This document shows positions 25,927 to 35,264 of a stretch of 64,000 nt of DNA, piece by piece. This DNA is from Roseovarius autotrophicus (GTDB taxonomy: Bacteria; Pseudomonadota; Alphaproteobacteria; Rhodobacterales; Rhodobacteraceae), in contig NZ_JAGQDH010000002.1 in the NCBI RefSeq assembly GCF_018069895.1, positions 186,001 to 250,000 of the forward strand, read 5' to 3'. A program made the position numbers and the translations under genes. Within the stretch, counting starts at the first letter, position 1; each line of letters starts with the position of its first letter. The notes beneath the pieces were generated by a model. The model searched no databases. It saw only the letters and a program-made list of their open reading frames with translations, and was not told the origin of the DNA.

Positions 25927-26156
25927 GCGATATCGCTGACCGCGTGAAGAAGATCGTGGTGGAACATCTGGGCGTCGAGGAAGACAAGGTCGTGGAAAAG
26001 GCCTCGTTCATCGACGATCTGGGCGCCGACAGCCTTGATACGGTCGAACTGGTGATGGCGTTCGAGGAAGAGTTCGGCATCGAGATCCCCGATGACGCCG
26101 CCGACACCATCCAGACGGTCGGTGACGCGGTGAAATTCATCACCGAAGCTTCCTGA
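25923..26156 (+). CDS. acpP: Acyl carrier protein
   Basis: A 77-residue acidic protein; the phosphopantetheine attachment serine is Ser37 in [19 protein letters not shown]. It carries the growing acyl chain for FabD, FabG and FabF encoded alongside, and for lipid A and phospholipid acyltransferases. AGGAACGAG precedes the start. A hairpin terminator follows 26 bp after the stop, so acpP may form its own short transcript. Confidence 0.98.
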   Translation: MSDIADRVKKIVVEHLGVEEDKVVEKASFIDDLGADSLDTVELVMAFEEEFGIEIPDDAADTIQTVGDAVKFITEAS

Positions 26157-26181
26157 GTTTCGCCTCCTTGAGGTGAGAGAA

Positions 26182-26207
26182 GGCCCCGCCACCCGGCGGG
26201 GTCTTTT
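26182..26207 (+). terminator. Terminator after acpP
   Basis: GGCCCCGCC (26182-26190) pairs with GGCGGGGTC (26195-26203), with one G-U pair, and is followed by TTTT. It lies 26 bp beyond the acpP stop and would partly separate acpP from the hisA-like gene. Confidence 0.8.
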
Positions 26208-26230
26208 GCATTTGGGGCGGTTGGAGGCGC

Positions 26231-26275
26231 TGCCTCCGCCGCGCCTCCCCCGGAAGATTTAGGCCGGGATGAAGC
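26231..26275. repeat. Short intergenic GG-ATTT-ATGAAG motif
   Basis: CCGGAAGATTTAGGCCGGGATGAAG with a preceding CCTCC resembles the motif at 29661, 55220 and 61765. It lies between acpP and the hisA-like gene, in non-coding DNA. Confidence 0.45.
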
Positions 26276-26400
26276 CGCCCCCGCGCGACGGCGACGGGAT
26301 TTGCTGTTATCATGCCGATTTGGGACCAGACCCGGCGCGCGCGGGCGGGCAAGCATGGCGTGTCCGGTTCGCAGGCCGGGAACCTCAAGGGAGCGCGTCC

Positions 26401-27144
26401 ATGATCATCTATCCGACCCTGGAAATTCTTGGCGGCAAATGCGTGAGCCTCACGCGCGGGCGGCTCGACGAGCCGGTGATCTGGCATGTGGACCCGGTCG
26501 AGACCGCGCGTGCCCATGTCCGTGCCGGTGCCGAGTGGATGCATCTGACCGACATGGACGGGCTCAGTGGCGGCAATGGGAACTCGGCGCTGATCGAGGA
26601 GATCATCCGCGCTGTGGGCATCCCGGTGCAGCTTGGCGGCGGGTTCCGCTCGCGCGAGGTCGTCACCCGCTGGATCGACAAGGGGGCAGGGCGGATCGTG
26701 GTCGGCACGCTTGCCGTGCAAGACCCCGAGACGGTGCGGGCACTGGCGAAATACCACCCCGATCAGATCGTGGTGGCGGTCGATGTATGGCGCGGTCAGC
26801 TCATGACCCATGGCTGGCAGAACCCGAGCGCGATTGCCGCCGGGGATTTCATCGCCGCCTTCGAGGGCGTGCCGCTTGCGGGGATCATCATCACCGATAT
26901 CGACGCTGATATCGAGGAGAGCGACGGCAGCCTCGGCCTCATCTCCGGTCTGGCCGCCAAGACGCGCCATCCGGTGATCGCGCGCGGCACGGTGCGCGGC
27001 GTGGATGACGTGGCACGTCTGAGGTATATTCCCAACATCGCAGGCGCGATGATCGGGCGCGCGCTTATGGCGCGCGACATCGATCTGGCCGAGGCGCTCG
27101 CGGTGGCGCGGCCCGCGCCCGAGGCACGGGCAGAGTTCCTCTGA
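26401..27144 (+). CDS. HisA/HisF-family paralogue in the fatty-acid cluster
   Basis: A 247-residue TIM-barrel protein of the HisA/HisF family. True HisA isomerises the ProFAR intermediate of histidine synthesis using two aspartates. Here the first is replaced by Glu8 (PTLEIL instead of AxDL), while Asp128 in VAVDVWRG is kept. The second phosphate-binding glycine pair reads IARGTVRG instead of AxGG. The N-terminal half keeps LGGGFRS. These changes and its place between acpP and fabF argue that it is not the housekeeping HisA. Function unknown; automatic annotation will probably call it hisA. Start at 26401 (MIIYPTLEI). Confidence 0.8.
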   Translation: MIIYPTLEILGGKCVSLTRGRLDEPVIWHVDPVETARAHVRAGAEWMHLTDMDGLSGGNGNSALIEEIIRAVGIPVQLGGGFRSREVVTRWIDKGAGRIVVGTLAVQDPETVRALAKYHPDQIVVAVDVWRGQLMTHGWQNPSAIAAGDFIAAFEGVPLAGIIITDIDADIEESDGSLGLISGLAAKTRHPVIARGTVRGVDDVARLRYIPNIAGAMIGRALMARDIDLAEALAVARPAPEARAEFL

Positions 27145-27225
27145 TGCGTGCCCCGTGACGCTCTTGCCCCTTTGCCCCAAGAAGGGGTAAGAGCGGCGGA
27201 AGCGAAGCAGGGAAAGGGCAGCATC

Positions 27226-28485
27226 ATGCGGCGTGTCGTTGTCACGGGGTTGGGTCTGGTGACCCCGCTTGCCGATGGGGTGGAACTGAGCTGGAGCCGT
27301 CTGCTGGCGGGCAAGTCCTGCGGGGCGACGATCACCCGTTTCGATCCCGTGAACGTGGTCACGAAGTATGCCTGCGAAATTCCGCTTGGCGACGGCAGCG
27401 ACGGCACTTTTCTGGCAGACCGCTACATGGAGCCGAAAGAGCGCCGCAAGGTTGATGATTTCATCCTCTATGGCGTCGCCGCCGCGCAGCAGGCGGTCGA
27501 GGATTCGGGCTGGATGCCCGAGGACGATGCGGCGCGCGAGCGCACCGGCGTCATCATTGGCTCCGGTATCGGCGGGCTGCGCTCGATCGAGGAGACGGCC
27601 AATCTGGTGCGCGACAAGGGCGTGCGGCGGGTCTCGCCCTTCTTCATTCCCGGCGCGCTGATCAATCTCATCTCGGGGCAGGTCAGCATCCGGCACGGCT
27701 TCAAGGGGCCGAACCATTCGGTCGTGACCGCCTGCGCCACGGGCGCGCACGCGATCGGAGACGCCGCGCGGCTGATCATGTTCGGCGATGCCGATGTGAT
27801 GGTCGCGGGCGGTGCCGAGGCGTCGATCTGCGAGTTGGGCATCGCCGGGTTCAACGCCTGCAAGGCGCTTTCGAGCAAGCGCGCCGACAGCCCCCATGCG
27901 GCAAGCCGTCCCTATGACGCCGATCGCGACGGCTTTGTCATGGGCGAGGGCGCGGGCGTGGTTGTTCTGGAAGAGTATGAACATGCCAAGGCAAGGGGTG
28001 CGAAGATCTATGCCGAGATCCTCGGCTATGGCCTGTCGGGCGACGCCTATCACATCACCGCGCCCGCCGAGGATGGCGACGGGGGGTTGCGTGCCATGCG
28101 TGCGGCGCTGCGCAACGCGGGGCTGGAGCCGTCGGATATCGACTATGTCAACGCGCATGGCACCTCGACCATGGCCGATGTGATCGAATTGCGCGCGGTC
28201 GAGCGGCTTCTGGGCGATGCGGCAGCGGGCGTCACCATGTCCTCGACCAAATCCTCGACCGGGCATCTTCTGGGCGCGGCGGGCGCGGTCGAGGCGATCT
28301 TTTCCATCCTGGCGGTGCGCGATCAGGTGGCCCCGCCCACCATCAACCTTGACAATCCGGCGGTGGAGACGGTGCTTGACCTCGCACCTAATGTCAGGCG
28401 CGAACGCAAGATCGACGTGGCGCTGTCGAACAGCTTCGGCTTTGGCGGCACCAACGCGGCGCTGCTGGTTGGCAAGGTGCGCTGA
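27226..28485 (+). CDS. fabF: 3-oxoacyl-ACP synthase II
   Basis: A 419-residue condensing enzyme that elongates acyl-ACP with malonyl-ACP and is important for cis-vaccenate formation. The catalytic triad is Cys170 in VVTACATGAHAIGDA plus two histidines in NAHGTST and STGHLLGAAG. The C-terminal NSFGFGGTNAALL is typical. I chose the ATG at 27226 (MRRVVVTGLGLVTPL), preceded by GGGAAAGGG. Its stop shares a base with the mltG start (TGATG). Confidence 0.97.
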   Translation: MRRVVVTGLGLVTPLADGVELSWSRLLAGKSCGATITRFDPVNVVTKYACEIPLGDGSDGTFLADRYMEPKERRKVDDFILYGVAAAQQAVEDSGWMPEDDAARERTGVIIGSGIGGLRSIEETANLVRDKGVRRVSPFFIPGALINLISGQVSIRHGFKGPNHSVVTACATGAHAIGDAARLIMFGDADVMVAGGAEASICELGIAGFNACKALSSKRADSPHAASRPYDADRDGFVMGEGAGVVVLEEYEHAKARGAKIYAEILGYGLSGDAYHITAPAEDGDGGLRAMRAALRNAGLEPSDIDYVNAHGTSTMADVIELRAVERLLGDAAAGVTMSSTKSSTGHLLGAAGAVEAIFSILAVRDQVAPPTINLDNPAVETVLDLAPNVRRERKIDVALSNSFGFGGTNAALLVGKVR

Positions 28486-29642
28486 TGTGGCGCCATATCG
28501 TTTCGAATGTCCTGACGCTGCTGGTGGTGGCGGTATTCCTGCTGGGCGGGGCGATCCTCTGGGGGCAGTCGCAATACAAGGCCGCCGGCCCGCTGGAAGA
28601 GGCGATCTGCCTGCGCGTAGCACCCGGCAGCACGATGCGGCGGGTTTCGCGGCAGCTTGAGGAAGACGGAGCGGTAACAAGCGGCGCGATCTTTCGCATC
28701 GGGGCCGATTATGCCGACCGCAACGATGATCTCAAGGCGGGAAGCTGGCTTATCCCCGAGCGCGCCAGCATGGCCCAGATCACCGACATCATTACCCGTG
28801 GTGGCGCGAGCACCTGCGGCACCGAGATCGTCTGGCGCATCGGGGTGACGGCGGCGGATGTGACCGTGCGCGAGCTTGACCCGGCAACGGGGCGTTTCGA
28901 GGAGCGCGCGCGCTTTGACCCGCTGTCGGACGAGGCCCGCCCTGCAGTCTACGATACCATGCGCGCAAGGGCCGACACGCGGTTTCGCGTGGGCTTTGCC
29001 GAGGGGCTGACAAGCTGGCAGGCGGTCGAGGGGCTGAAGGCCGTCGAGGTGTTGACCGGTGACGTGGACGAGATTCCGACCGAGGGAAGCCTTGCGCCCG
29101 ACAGTTATGAGGTGCGCGCGGGCGACACGCGGCAAAACGTGCTGGCGCGGATGACCGCAGCGCAGGAGGCGATCCTGACTGCCGCCTGGGAGGAGCGTAT
29201 GGACGGGCTGCCGATCAACAGCCCCGAGGAGGCGCTGATCCTTGCCTCGATCATCGAGAAGGAAACCGGCGTGCCCGAGGAGCGGCGCCAGGTGGCGAGC
29301 GTGTTCGTCAACCGCCTCCGGCAGGGGATGCGTCTTCAGACCGACCCGACGGTGATCTATGGCGTGACCGAGGGGCGCGGTGTGCTCGGGCGCGGGCTAC
29401 GACAGAGCGAATTGCGCCGCGAGACACCGTGGAACACCTATGTGATCGACGGGCTACCACCCACGCCGATCGCCAATCCGGGCCGCGCAAGCATCGAGGC
29501 GGCGCTCAACCCCGATGAGACGGGATACCTGTTCTTCGTGGCTGACGGCACTGGTGGGCACGCTTTTGCCGAGACACTGGCCGAGCATAACCGCAACGTC
29601 GCGCGCTGGCGGCAGATCGAGGCCGAGCGCGGCGGGAACTGA
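28485..29642 (+). CDS. mltG: Endolytic murein transglycosylase
   Basis: A 385-residue single-pass membrane enzyme. A membrane helix at residues 8-26 anchors a periplasmic LysM-like region and the YceG catalytic domain. The active-site glutamate is Glu258 in SIIEKETG, and the region LQTDPTVIYGVTEGRG and NTYVIDGLPPTPIANPG is well conserved. It cuts nascent glycan strands and sets their length. It is translationally coupled to fabF; fabF-mltG linkage is common in proteobacteria. Confidence 0.95.
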   Translation: MWRHIVSNVLTLLVVAVFLLGGAILWGQSQYKAAGPLEEAICLRVAPGSTMRRVSRQLEEDGAVTSGAIFRIGADYADRNDDLKAGSWLIPERASMAQITDIITRGGASTCGTEIVWRIGVTAADVTVRELDPATGRFEERARFDPLSDEARPAVYDTMRARADTRFRVGFAEGLTSWQAVEGLKAVEVLTGDVDEIPTEGSLAPDSYEVRAGDTRQNVLARMTAAQEAILTAAWEERMDGLPINSPEEALILASIIEKETGVPEERRQVASVFVNRLRQGMRLQTDPTVIYGVTEGRGVLGRGLRQSELRRETPWNTYVIDGLPPTPIANPGRASIEAALNPDETGYLFFVADGTGGHAFAETLAEHNRNVARWRQIEAERGGN

Positions 29643-29660
29643 GCGGCGCGCAGGCTGGCG

Positions 29661-29696
29661 GGTCGGGAAAATGAGTATTTGCGGAACGATGAAACC
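29661..29696. repeat. Short intergenic GA-GTATTT-ATGAAA motif
   Basis: AATGAGTATTTGCGGAACGATGAAA fits the dispersed motif also seen at 26231, 55220 and 61765. It lies in the 57-bp gap between the convergent mltG and kpsC genes. Confidence 0.5.
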
Positions 29697-29699
29697 TGC

Positions 29700-31703
29700 T
29701 CAGCGCCAGAGCCGGGTGTGGGTCGCGAGCGCGCCTTGCAGTTTGGCCAGCGCCCGGTTGGTGCGGCCGGGGCGCGGCAGCGGCCCATGGGCGAGGCGCT
29801 CGGCCACCACCTCGACCGGGCAGGGCAGGCCGGAGACGGGATCGCGGTAGCGCGGATAGTCGATGAGCGTGGCATGGACAAGACCCGTGAGCGTGGGGCG
29901 GGCGGTGCGGCGGGTGGGGACCGCGCCCAGATCGCGGGTGAGGCCCCAGCCCGCGTAGAAGGGCGCGCCGGTGGTGGTCACGCGCACCCCGCGCAAAAGC
30001 GCCTCGAACCCCAGAAGCGATGTCATCGTCCAGACCTCATCGACCAGCGGCAAAAGGGGTGCGGGATCGGTGCCGGGCAGGGCCATATCCACCAGCCCCG
30101 CGAGCGTCTCGGGCGCGATCGCGCCGGGGCGCAGCCCCGCCTCCACATCTGGGTGGGGTTTGTAGAGGATTACCGCGCCGGGATTGGCCGCGCGCACCTT
30201 GCGGATCAGGGCCAGATTGGTGGCGGTCTCTCCCGCGCCCAATCGGATGGAGGCGTCATCCTCGACCTGACCGGGCACAAGGATGCGGTAGCCCTGCGGC
30301 AGGTCGGGGGCGGTCGCGCCGAGGTTGTATTTGCTCAGGGCGTGGTGGGTGAGCGTGGCGATGAGCGCCTCGGCGCGAGCGGCCTGATCGGGGCGCAGCC
30401 GCGCGCGCGCGGCAATCAGGTGTTCAAGGCGGCTCTCGCGCGTCGGATCATAATAGATGCCCATATCGTCGAGCACGAGCGACAAGGGCGGCACAAGATC
30501 GGCCCCGAGGCCCCGCGAACGCAGGAACCCGTCCTCTGCCAGCACCGCGCCCTCGGGGAGGGGCGTGCGCGCGGAGGCCCAGACCATCGTCGGGCGGTCG
30601 GGGGCGTCGCGCCCGAAGATCACGCGGCGGTGGCGCCCGAAGAAGTCTTGCAGCGGCGCGCGTTTCCAAAGCCGCATTCCCTGCGCGCGCCAGCCGTGGC
30701 GATCCTCGCGCCAGGCGCGGGTCTCGGCCTCGAAGGTGTTGAGCGCGGTTTCCAGATTGCAGAGCCGGTCGCGGCAGGGGTCATACCATTTGGGGTAGAG
30801 GATCATCGCACCGGCGAAAAGCTGCGCGCGGGTGAGCGCGCGCCCGCGTCGGGGCAGGGGCGCGGGGTGGCGATCCTCGGTCAGGCCCCAGCCGACATAG
30901 AAGGGCTGACCGAAAACATTGGGCCGGTGCCCGGCAAGGATCGCCTCGAAGCCCATTTGCGACGAGACGGTATAGACCGCGATGGCCCCTTCGAGCAGGT
31001 GCCATGGGCTGACCGGCTCGGTGATCAGGCGCACACGGTCAGTGGCGTCTGAAGCGGTGAAATGGCCCGCGCGGTGGCCCTGCGCCGTCTCGGGGTGGGT
31101 CTTGATGAGCACGGGGGCGTGCGGGTGCTCGACCTGAGCCGACACCAGCATGTCGCGGAAGGTGGCCGGATCCGCGCCGCCATACCGCACCGAGGCATCG
31201 CCGTGCGTCTGGTCGATCACCAGCACATAGCCCGGCGCGGGGCAGGGCAGGCCGGGATCGGTGCCCGAATACTTGGACAGATGTGCCTCGCGCATCCGCG
31301 CCATGGCGCCGCGCGCGCGATCCAGAAGCGGGGTTTCGTCGAGCGGGTGGCGGGCGAGGATCCCTTCAAGGTCGGAAGGCGAAGAGGCGTCGAAATGCAC
31401 GCCCTGCCGGTCGATCAGCAGGCCAAGCGGCGGTGCGCCGCTGCGCCCCGGCAGGACCGAGCGCAGAAAGGCATCCTCGATCCGCAAGAGCCCCGCGCCG
31501 GTGCGCGCCGCCACCGCCTCGCCGCGCGCGGCGTAGGGCGATCGGCCCCAGACGGCGACGAGGTCCCCGGGCGCAGGCCAGCCAAGCCGCAGGTCATGGC
31601 CCGCAAGCGCGAGGATGCGGCGCAAGCGGCGTTGCCAAAGAAACCCGCCGTTGAAATGGAAAACCCGCCGGGAAGTGTCTCCGGCGGGTTCCTCTGCGTG
31701 CAT
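29700..31703 (-). CDS. kpsC: Capsular polysaccharide transferase, KpsC-like
   Basis: A 667-residue cytoplasmic protein with two tandem related halves, as in KpsC, which adds beta-Kdo residues to build the lipid-anchored linker of group 2 capsules. Each half has an EDAFLRS/EDGFLRS motif, an LSKY/LSKYN motif, a VKxHP-type motif (LIKTHPE, LYKPHPD) and a glycine-rich FYVGWGLTEDR/FYAGWGLTRDL motif. E. coli KpsC is of similar length. The start at 31703 lies 5 bp after the stop of the wza-like gene. It is the last gene of kpsS, wza-like, kpsC. Confidence 0.9.
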   Translation of the reverse strand: MHAEEPAGDTSRRVFHFNGGFLWQRRLRRILALAGHDLRLGWPAPGDLVAVWGRSPYAARGEAVAARTGAGLLRIEDAFLRSVLPGRSGAPPLGLLIDRQGVHFDASSPSDLEGILARHPLDETPLLDRARGAMARMREAHLSKYSGTDPGLPCPAPGYVLVIDQTHGDASVRYGGADPATFRDMLVSAQVEHPHAPVLIKTHPETAQGHRAGHFTASDATDRVRLITEPVSPWHLLEGAIAVYTVSSQMGFEAILAGHRPNVFGQPFYVGWGLTEDRHPAPLPRRGRALTRAQLFAGAMILYPKWYDPCRDRLCNLETALNTFEAETRAWREDRHGWRAQGMRLWKRAPLQDFFGRHRRVIFGRDAPDRPTMVWASARTPLPEGAVLAEDGFLRSRGLGADLVPPLSLVLDDMGIYYDPTRESRLEHLIAARARLRPDQAARAEALIATLTHHALSKYNLGATAPDLPQGYRILVPGQVEDDASIRLGAGETATNLALIRKVRAANPGAVILYKPHPDVEAGLRPGAIAPETLAGLVDMALPGTDPAPLLPLVDEVWTMTSLLGFEALLRGVRVTTTGAPFYAGWGLTRDLGAVPTRRTARPTLTGLVHATLIDYPRYRDPVSGLPCPVEVVAERLAHGPLPRPGRTNRALAKLQGALATHTRLWR

Positions 31704-31708
31704 CGGCG

Positions 31709-32857
31709 TCAAAAGTCCCCGGAGAGGGTGCCCGAGGCGGTCGAGACCGAGCCGACCGCGCCAAGCGTGCCGGTCAGCGCCGCAATGACCTTGGCCCATT
31801 GTGCGAACGGCGCCTCGGTCACATAGATCGTGTCGGCGTCGCGAATGGAAAAATCACGGGCCATGAACATGCCGTTGGGTTGGGTGAGATCAAGCACATA
31901 GACCATGCGCTGCGCGCCCGAGAGATCGTCGCGCCCGAGCACCATGTTGGCAATCTCGGCCGGTTCGTTGCGCAGCACGAAAACGCCCGTCGGATCGGCC
32001 GCCGCCACACTGAGGCCACCCACCTGTGCGATACCTTCGAGCGCAGAGAGCGTCTGGGTCTGAAAGGTCACGCGCGCCTGCGCGCCGGTCGCGCCGAGCG
32101 CGGTGTAGGAGCGGGTGTCTGATTCCACCAGAATGCGGTCGCCGCCGCGCAGCGGGATGTCGAATTGCGGATACTTGAACAGATCCTGGAACCAGACCTT
32201 GGCCTGCCTGTCACCGCGAATGACGGTGATCTGCGCCACTTCGGGGGTGATCGAGATGCCCCCCGCCGCCGAGATCATCGCCGACAGCCGCCGCGTGGGC
32301 GCCTCGATCGGATAGACGCCCTGACCGCCGACCGCGCCGCTGACCGAGACGGTGGAGCCGTTGCCCGCCACGCGGCGCACCTCGACCTGCGGATCGGGGG
32401 TTTGCTGTTCGAGGCGTTCGGTGATCACCCGTCGCACGCCCTCGGGCGTGTTGCCCGCCGCCTTGATCCGGCCCGCATAGGGCACGAAGATGAAGCCTGC
32501 GCCATCGACCTGCACTTCTTCCAGAATGGTCTGGTTCGACGTGGCCCCGGCCAGCAGCCCGTCATCGACGTTTTCCCAGATCGTCAGGCCAAGCGTGTCA
32601 CCAGGGCTGATGATGTCCGACCCGAGAAGCCCTGCATTGAGAAAATCGTCGGTAAAGCCAAGCGCGGGCTGAACGGCGGTGGCGCGGGTGACGCGGTCAT
32701 TGACCGCGACGACGAAGGCATCGCCCTGCTTCTGCACGGATCCGGCGTAGATCTCGCGCTTGTTGGGGCCCATGCGCGGCAAACCACACCCCGCGACGAT
32801 CATCAGGATCACCAATGCTGCGACAGGTCTGACCCATCGGGTTGTGGGGATTGTCAC
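31709..32857 (-). CDS. Polysaccharide export outer-membrane lipoprotein (Wza/KpsD family)
   Basis: A 382-residue lipoprotein. The GTG start at 32857 follows GAGGAGACC and gives a short basic N-terminus, a hydrophobic stretch and a lipobox ending at Cys24 (MIVAGC). A polysaccharide export domain (SPGDTLGLTIWENVDDG, VDGAGFIFVPYAGRIKAAG) is followed by SLBB-like repeats (VSVSGAVGGQGVYPI, ARVTFQTQTLSALEGIAQVGG). It should form the outer-membrane channel for capsule or exopolysaccharide. The longer frame up to 33001 overlaps kpsS and lacks signal features. No ABC transporter genes (kpsM/T) are present nearby. Confidence 0.9.
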   Translation of the reverse strand: MTIPTTRWVRPVAALVILMIVAGCGLPRMGPNKREIYAGSVQKQGDAFVVAVNDRVTRATAVQPALGFTDDFLNAGLLGSDIISPGDTLGLTIWENVDDGLLAGATSNQTILEEVQVDGAGFIFVPYAGRIKAAGNTPEGVRRVITERLEQQTPDPQVEVRRVAGNGSTVSVSGAVGGQGVYPIEAPTRRLSAMISAAGGISITPEVAQITVIRGDRQAKVWFQDLFKYPQFDIPLRGGDRILVESDTRSYTALGATGAQARVTFQTQTLSALEGIAQVGGLSVAAADPTGVFVLRNEPAEIANMVLGRDDLSGAQRMVYVLDLTQPNGMFMARDFSIRDADTIYVTEAPFAQWAKVIAALTGTLGAVGSVSTASGTLSGDF

Positions 32858-32955
32858 TGCTCGGTCTCCTCGACCCGTTCTTGTTCTGCCTCGGGTATTT
32901 TTCCGGCAAGCTACCGCAGGGGTAGAGAAAAATCCAGCGTTTCCTGATTCGAGGA

Positions 32956-34248
32956 TCAGGGAACAAGGCGCAACTGTTGCCGTGGTGCCGCAGTGCCGCA
33001 TCGTAGCGCGTCATAGGGATCGTCGGGGGCGAGCATCATGTCCACCACCTGCCGCAGCACCTGACGGCGGCCGCGCGTGGAATAGAACCCGCCGGGAAGC
33101 TGGCTGGTTTCGAGAAGAAAGCGACGGTAATCGGCATAGGCGCGGCGGTCGGGGCGCTCGGCACGGGCAAAGAACGCGGGCAGGGGCAAGGTCGAGACGA
33201 ACTCGGGCTTGGCATAGACAGCCGCGCCGAAGGTCCGCAGCGGAATGCCGCGCCACAGCACCTGCTGCGCGGCGGTGGAATTCACGGTGACGGCGCTGCG
33301 TGCCTCGTTGAGCAGATGCGCCAGCTTGCCGCCGCGCAGGTAGTGGACGCGGCCGCGCAGGCCATGGGCGGCGGTCAGGCGGCGCAGCGTCGCGCGAATG
33401 GGTGCGCGCCCATCCTCGAGCGGATGGTCCTTGATGACAAGGTGATGATGCGCAGGCGCGCCACGGGCAAAGCCGTCGAGCACCACTTCGAGAAATTCGG
33501 TCATCGACGCGAATGGTGAATGGGCCCGGAACGAGGCGTCATGTTCCAGTTGCAAAAGCGCGACGTGATAGGGAAAGCCGCCGGTGCGCACGCGCCAGGT
33601 GGCGATGCGCCGTTCCAGCGACTGAAACGGCATGAAGCACAGCCGCCCGAGATAGAGCGCGAATTCCTGCCCGACGCTGAGGGTGCGATGCGGGCGAAAG
33701 CGGCGGTAATTCCGGTTCAGGAAAAGGACAAAGCTGTGATAGAGCGCGCCATAGAAGATGTGGTGGCGCATGTCGCCCCAGCTTGCGGGTGGCAGGGCGG
33801 TGTCCATGTCGGACTGCGCGAGCGCGGCGCGCATCTCGGCCACGCTCATCTCCATCAGGCGGGAATGACCGTTACTGCCGCCGCGCTCGTAGGTGATCCA
33901 GTAGGGGCGCATGTAGCCTTCCTCGAACACATGCACGTTCAGCCCTGCCGCGCGGGCGATGGCCACCGCTTCGGCGTGGACGGGGCGGGTATCGCCATAA
34001 AGCACCAGATCGGTGACGGCGTGGTCGGCGATGAGGCGGCGCAGCGTCTCGGGCCACAGATCGGGCGCGTCGCGGAAGGGGATGTAGCTTGCGCGCTCGG
34101 GCCAGAACGCCCGGTCGCCGGCGTTGAACCCCACCCTGTGCACCCGCGCGCCCGCCCGTCGCAGCATTTGTCCGAGCCGCCAGAAGAACGGCCCGTGCGG
34201 TCCCTGAAGGAACAGGAAGGTGCGGGTGGAGGCGGGGGGCTGGATCAT
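32956..34248 (-). CDS. kpsS: Capsule polysaccharide biosynthesis protein, KpsS-like
   Basis: A 430-residue cytoplasmic protein of the capsule synthesis family. KpsS adds the first beta-Kdo to the phosphatidylglycerol anchor, after which KpsC extends it. Supporting motifs are FLQGPHGPFFWRLGQMLRRAGARVHRVGFNAGD at the start, VFEEGYMRPYWITYERGG, HHHLVIKDHPLEDGR and TVNSTAAQQVLWRGIPL. It is the first gene of the three-gene capsule cluster, and the divergent ribE lies on its other side. It is about 40 residues longer than E. coli KpsS. Confidence 0.9.
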   Translation of the reverse strand: MIQPPASTRTFLFLQGPHGPFFWRLGQMLRRAGARVHRVGFNAGDRAFWPERASYIPFRDAPDLWPETLRRLIADHAVTDLVLYGDTRPVHAEAVAIARAAGLNVHVFEEGYMRPYWITYERGGSNGHSRLMEMSVAEMRAALAQSDMDTALPPASWGDMRHHIFYGALYHSFVLFLNRNYRRFRPHRTLSVGQEFALYLGRLCFMPFQSLERRIATWRVRTGGFPYHVALLQLEHDASFRAHSPFASMTEFLEVVLDGFARGAPAHHHLVIKDHPLEDGRAPIRATLRRLTAAHGLRGRVHYLRGGKLAHLLNEARSAVTVNSTAAQQVLWRGIPLRTFGAAVYAKPEFVSTLPLPAFFARAERPDRRAYADYRRFLLETSQLPGGFYSTRGRRQVLRQVVDMMLAPDDPYDALRCGTAAPRQQLRLVP

Positions 34249-34385
34249 CGGAAAGCGGCTTCGATCTGTTGAACTCAGATCCTGTTAGACCGAAAAGCCG
34301 ACGAGACTAAGCACTTTTGCGGGCCGGGCCTTGTCTTGGTGCCTGCGCGGGGCTAGGCCATGTCCGACACAGCGGAGGGCGGGCC

Positions 34386-34973
34386 ATGTTCACGGGCATC
34401 ATCACCGATATCGGGCGCATCGCCTCGGTTGCGCGGCGCGGCGACATGCATGCGCGCATCGCGACGGGCTATGATACCGGGCGGATCGAGATCGGCGCCT
34501 CGATCGCCTGCGATGGCGTGTGCCTGACGGTGGTGGCGCTCGGGGCGGGATGGTTCGACGTGGACATCTCGGCCGAGACGCTGTCGAAAACCAATCTCGG
34601 GGATTGGGCCGAGGGGCGGCAGGTGAATCTGGAGCGCGCGCTGCGCGTTGGCGACGAGCTGGGCGGGCATATCGTCTCGGGGCATGTGGACGGGCTGGCC
34701 GAGGTGATCGCGCGGCGCGACGAGGGCGAGAGCACGCGCCTCACCTTTCGCGCGCCTGCGGCGCTGGCAAGGTTCATCGCGCCGAAAGGGTCGGTCGCGC
34801 TCAACGGCACATCGCTGACGGTGAACGAGGTTTCGGGCGACACGTTCGGCGTCAATCTTATCCCGCATACGCAGACGGTGACGACATGGGGCGCGGTCGC
34901 GGTGGGTGACCGGATCAACCTGGAGATCGACACGCTGGCGCGCTATGTGGCGCGGCTGGCCGAGGCGGGTTGA
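34386..34973 (+). CDS. ribE: Riboflavin synthase, alpha subunit
   Basis: A 195-residue enzyme that dismutates two lumazine molecules to riboflavin and the pyrimidine. It opens with MFTGIITDIGRI and consists of two lumazine-binding repeats (about 1-87 and 97-185), each with a GxSIACDGVCLTV- or GSVALNGTSLTVNEV-type block. FTGII and SGHVDG are conserved. Start chosen at 34386. No FMN riboswitch is seen upstream. ribA is 17 kb away, so the pathway is dispersed. Confidence 0.97.
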   Translation: MFTGIITDIGRIASVARRGDMHARIATGYDTGRIEIGASIACDGVCLTVVALGAGWFDVDISAETLSKTNLGDWAEGRQVNLERALRVGDELGGHIVSGHVDGLAEVIARRDEGESTRLTFRAPAALARFIAPKGSVALNGTSLTVNEVSGDTFGVNLIPHTQTVTTWGAVAVGDRINLEIDTLARYVARLAEAG

Positions 34974-35264
34974 ACACGATGCGTCCTGCCGGGGATGCGC
35001 GGCGGCGGCTGCGTGGGGCTGAGGCGGTTTTCGACAAGACCACGGCGCGCGCCGCCGGATAATCCCTTTGGATAGCGGCGATTTATCGCCCGCCTGCGGC
35101 CTGTGAGCCCTGTGTGTGGTATCTGCGCAACATTCGCCACGGGAACGGCATGACGCGGGGGGGGCTTCGTTGACTCAGGGGGCGGGGTTGGCGCATTCCA
35201 TGTCCAAGCCGTGTCAATGACTGGTGCGGCGGTTACGAAATCTTGCTTCTGAGGAGGGACACCC

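Noticed and set aside
26140..28680. Very long minus-strand open frame (846 codons) opposite the hisA-like gene and fabF
   Set aside because: A shadow of strong third-position GC bias in the plus-strand genes; composition is His/Arg-rich and no domain is visible.
34974..35264. Possible FMN riboswitch or leader RNA between ribE and the porin
   Set aside because: The RFN-type conserved helices are not seen; only a small GGCGAT/ATCGCC hairpin near 35077-35090 is present, and the porin is not a riboflavin gene.
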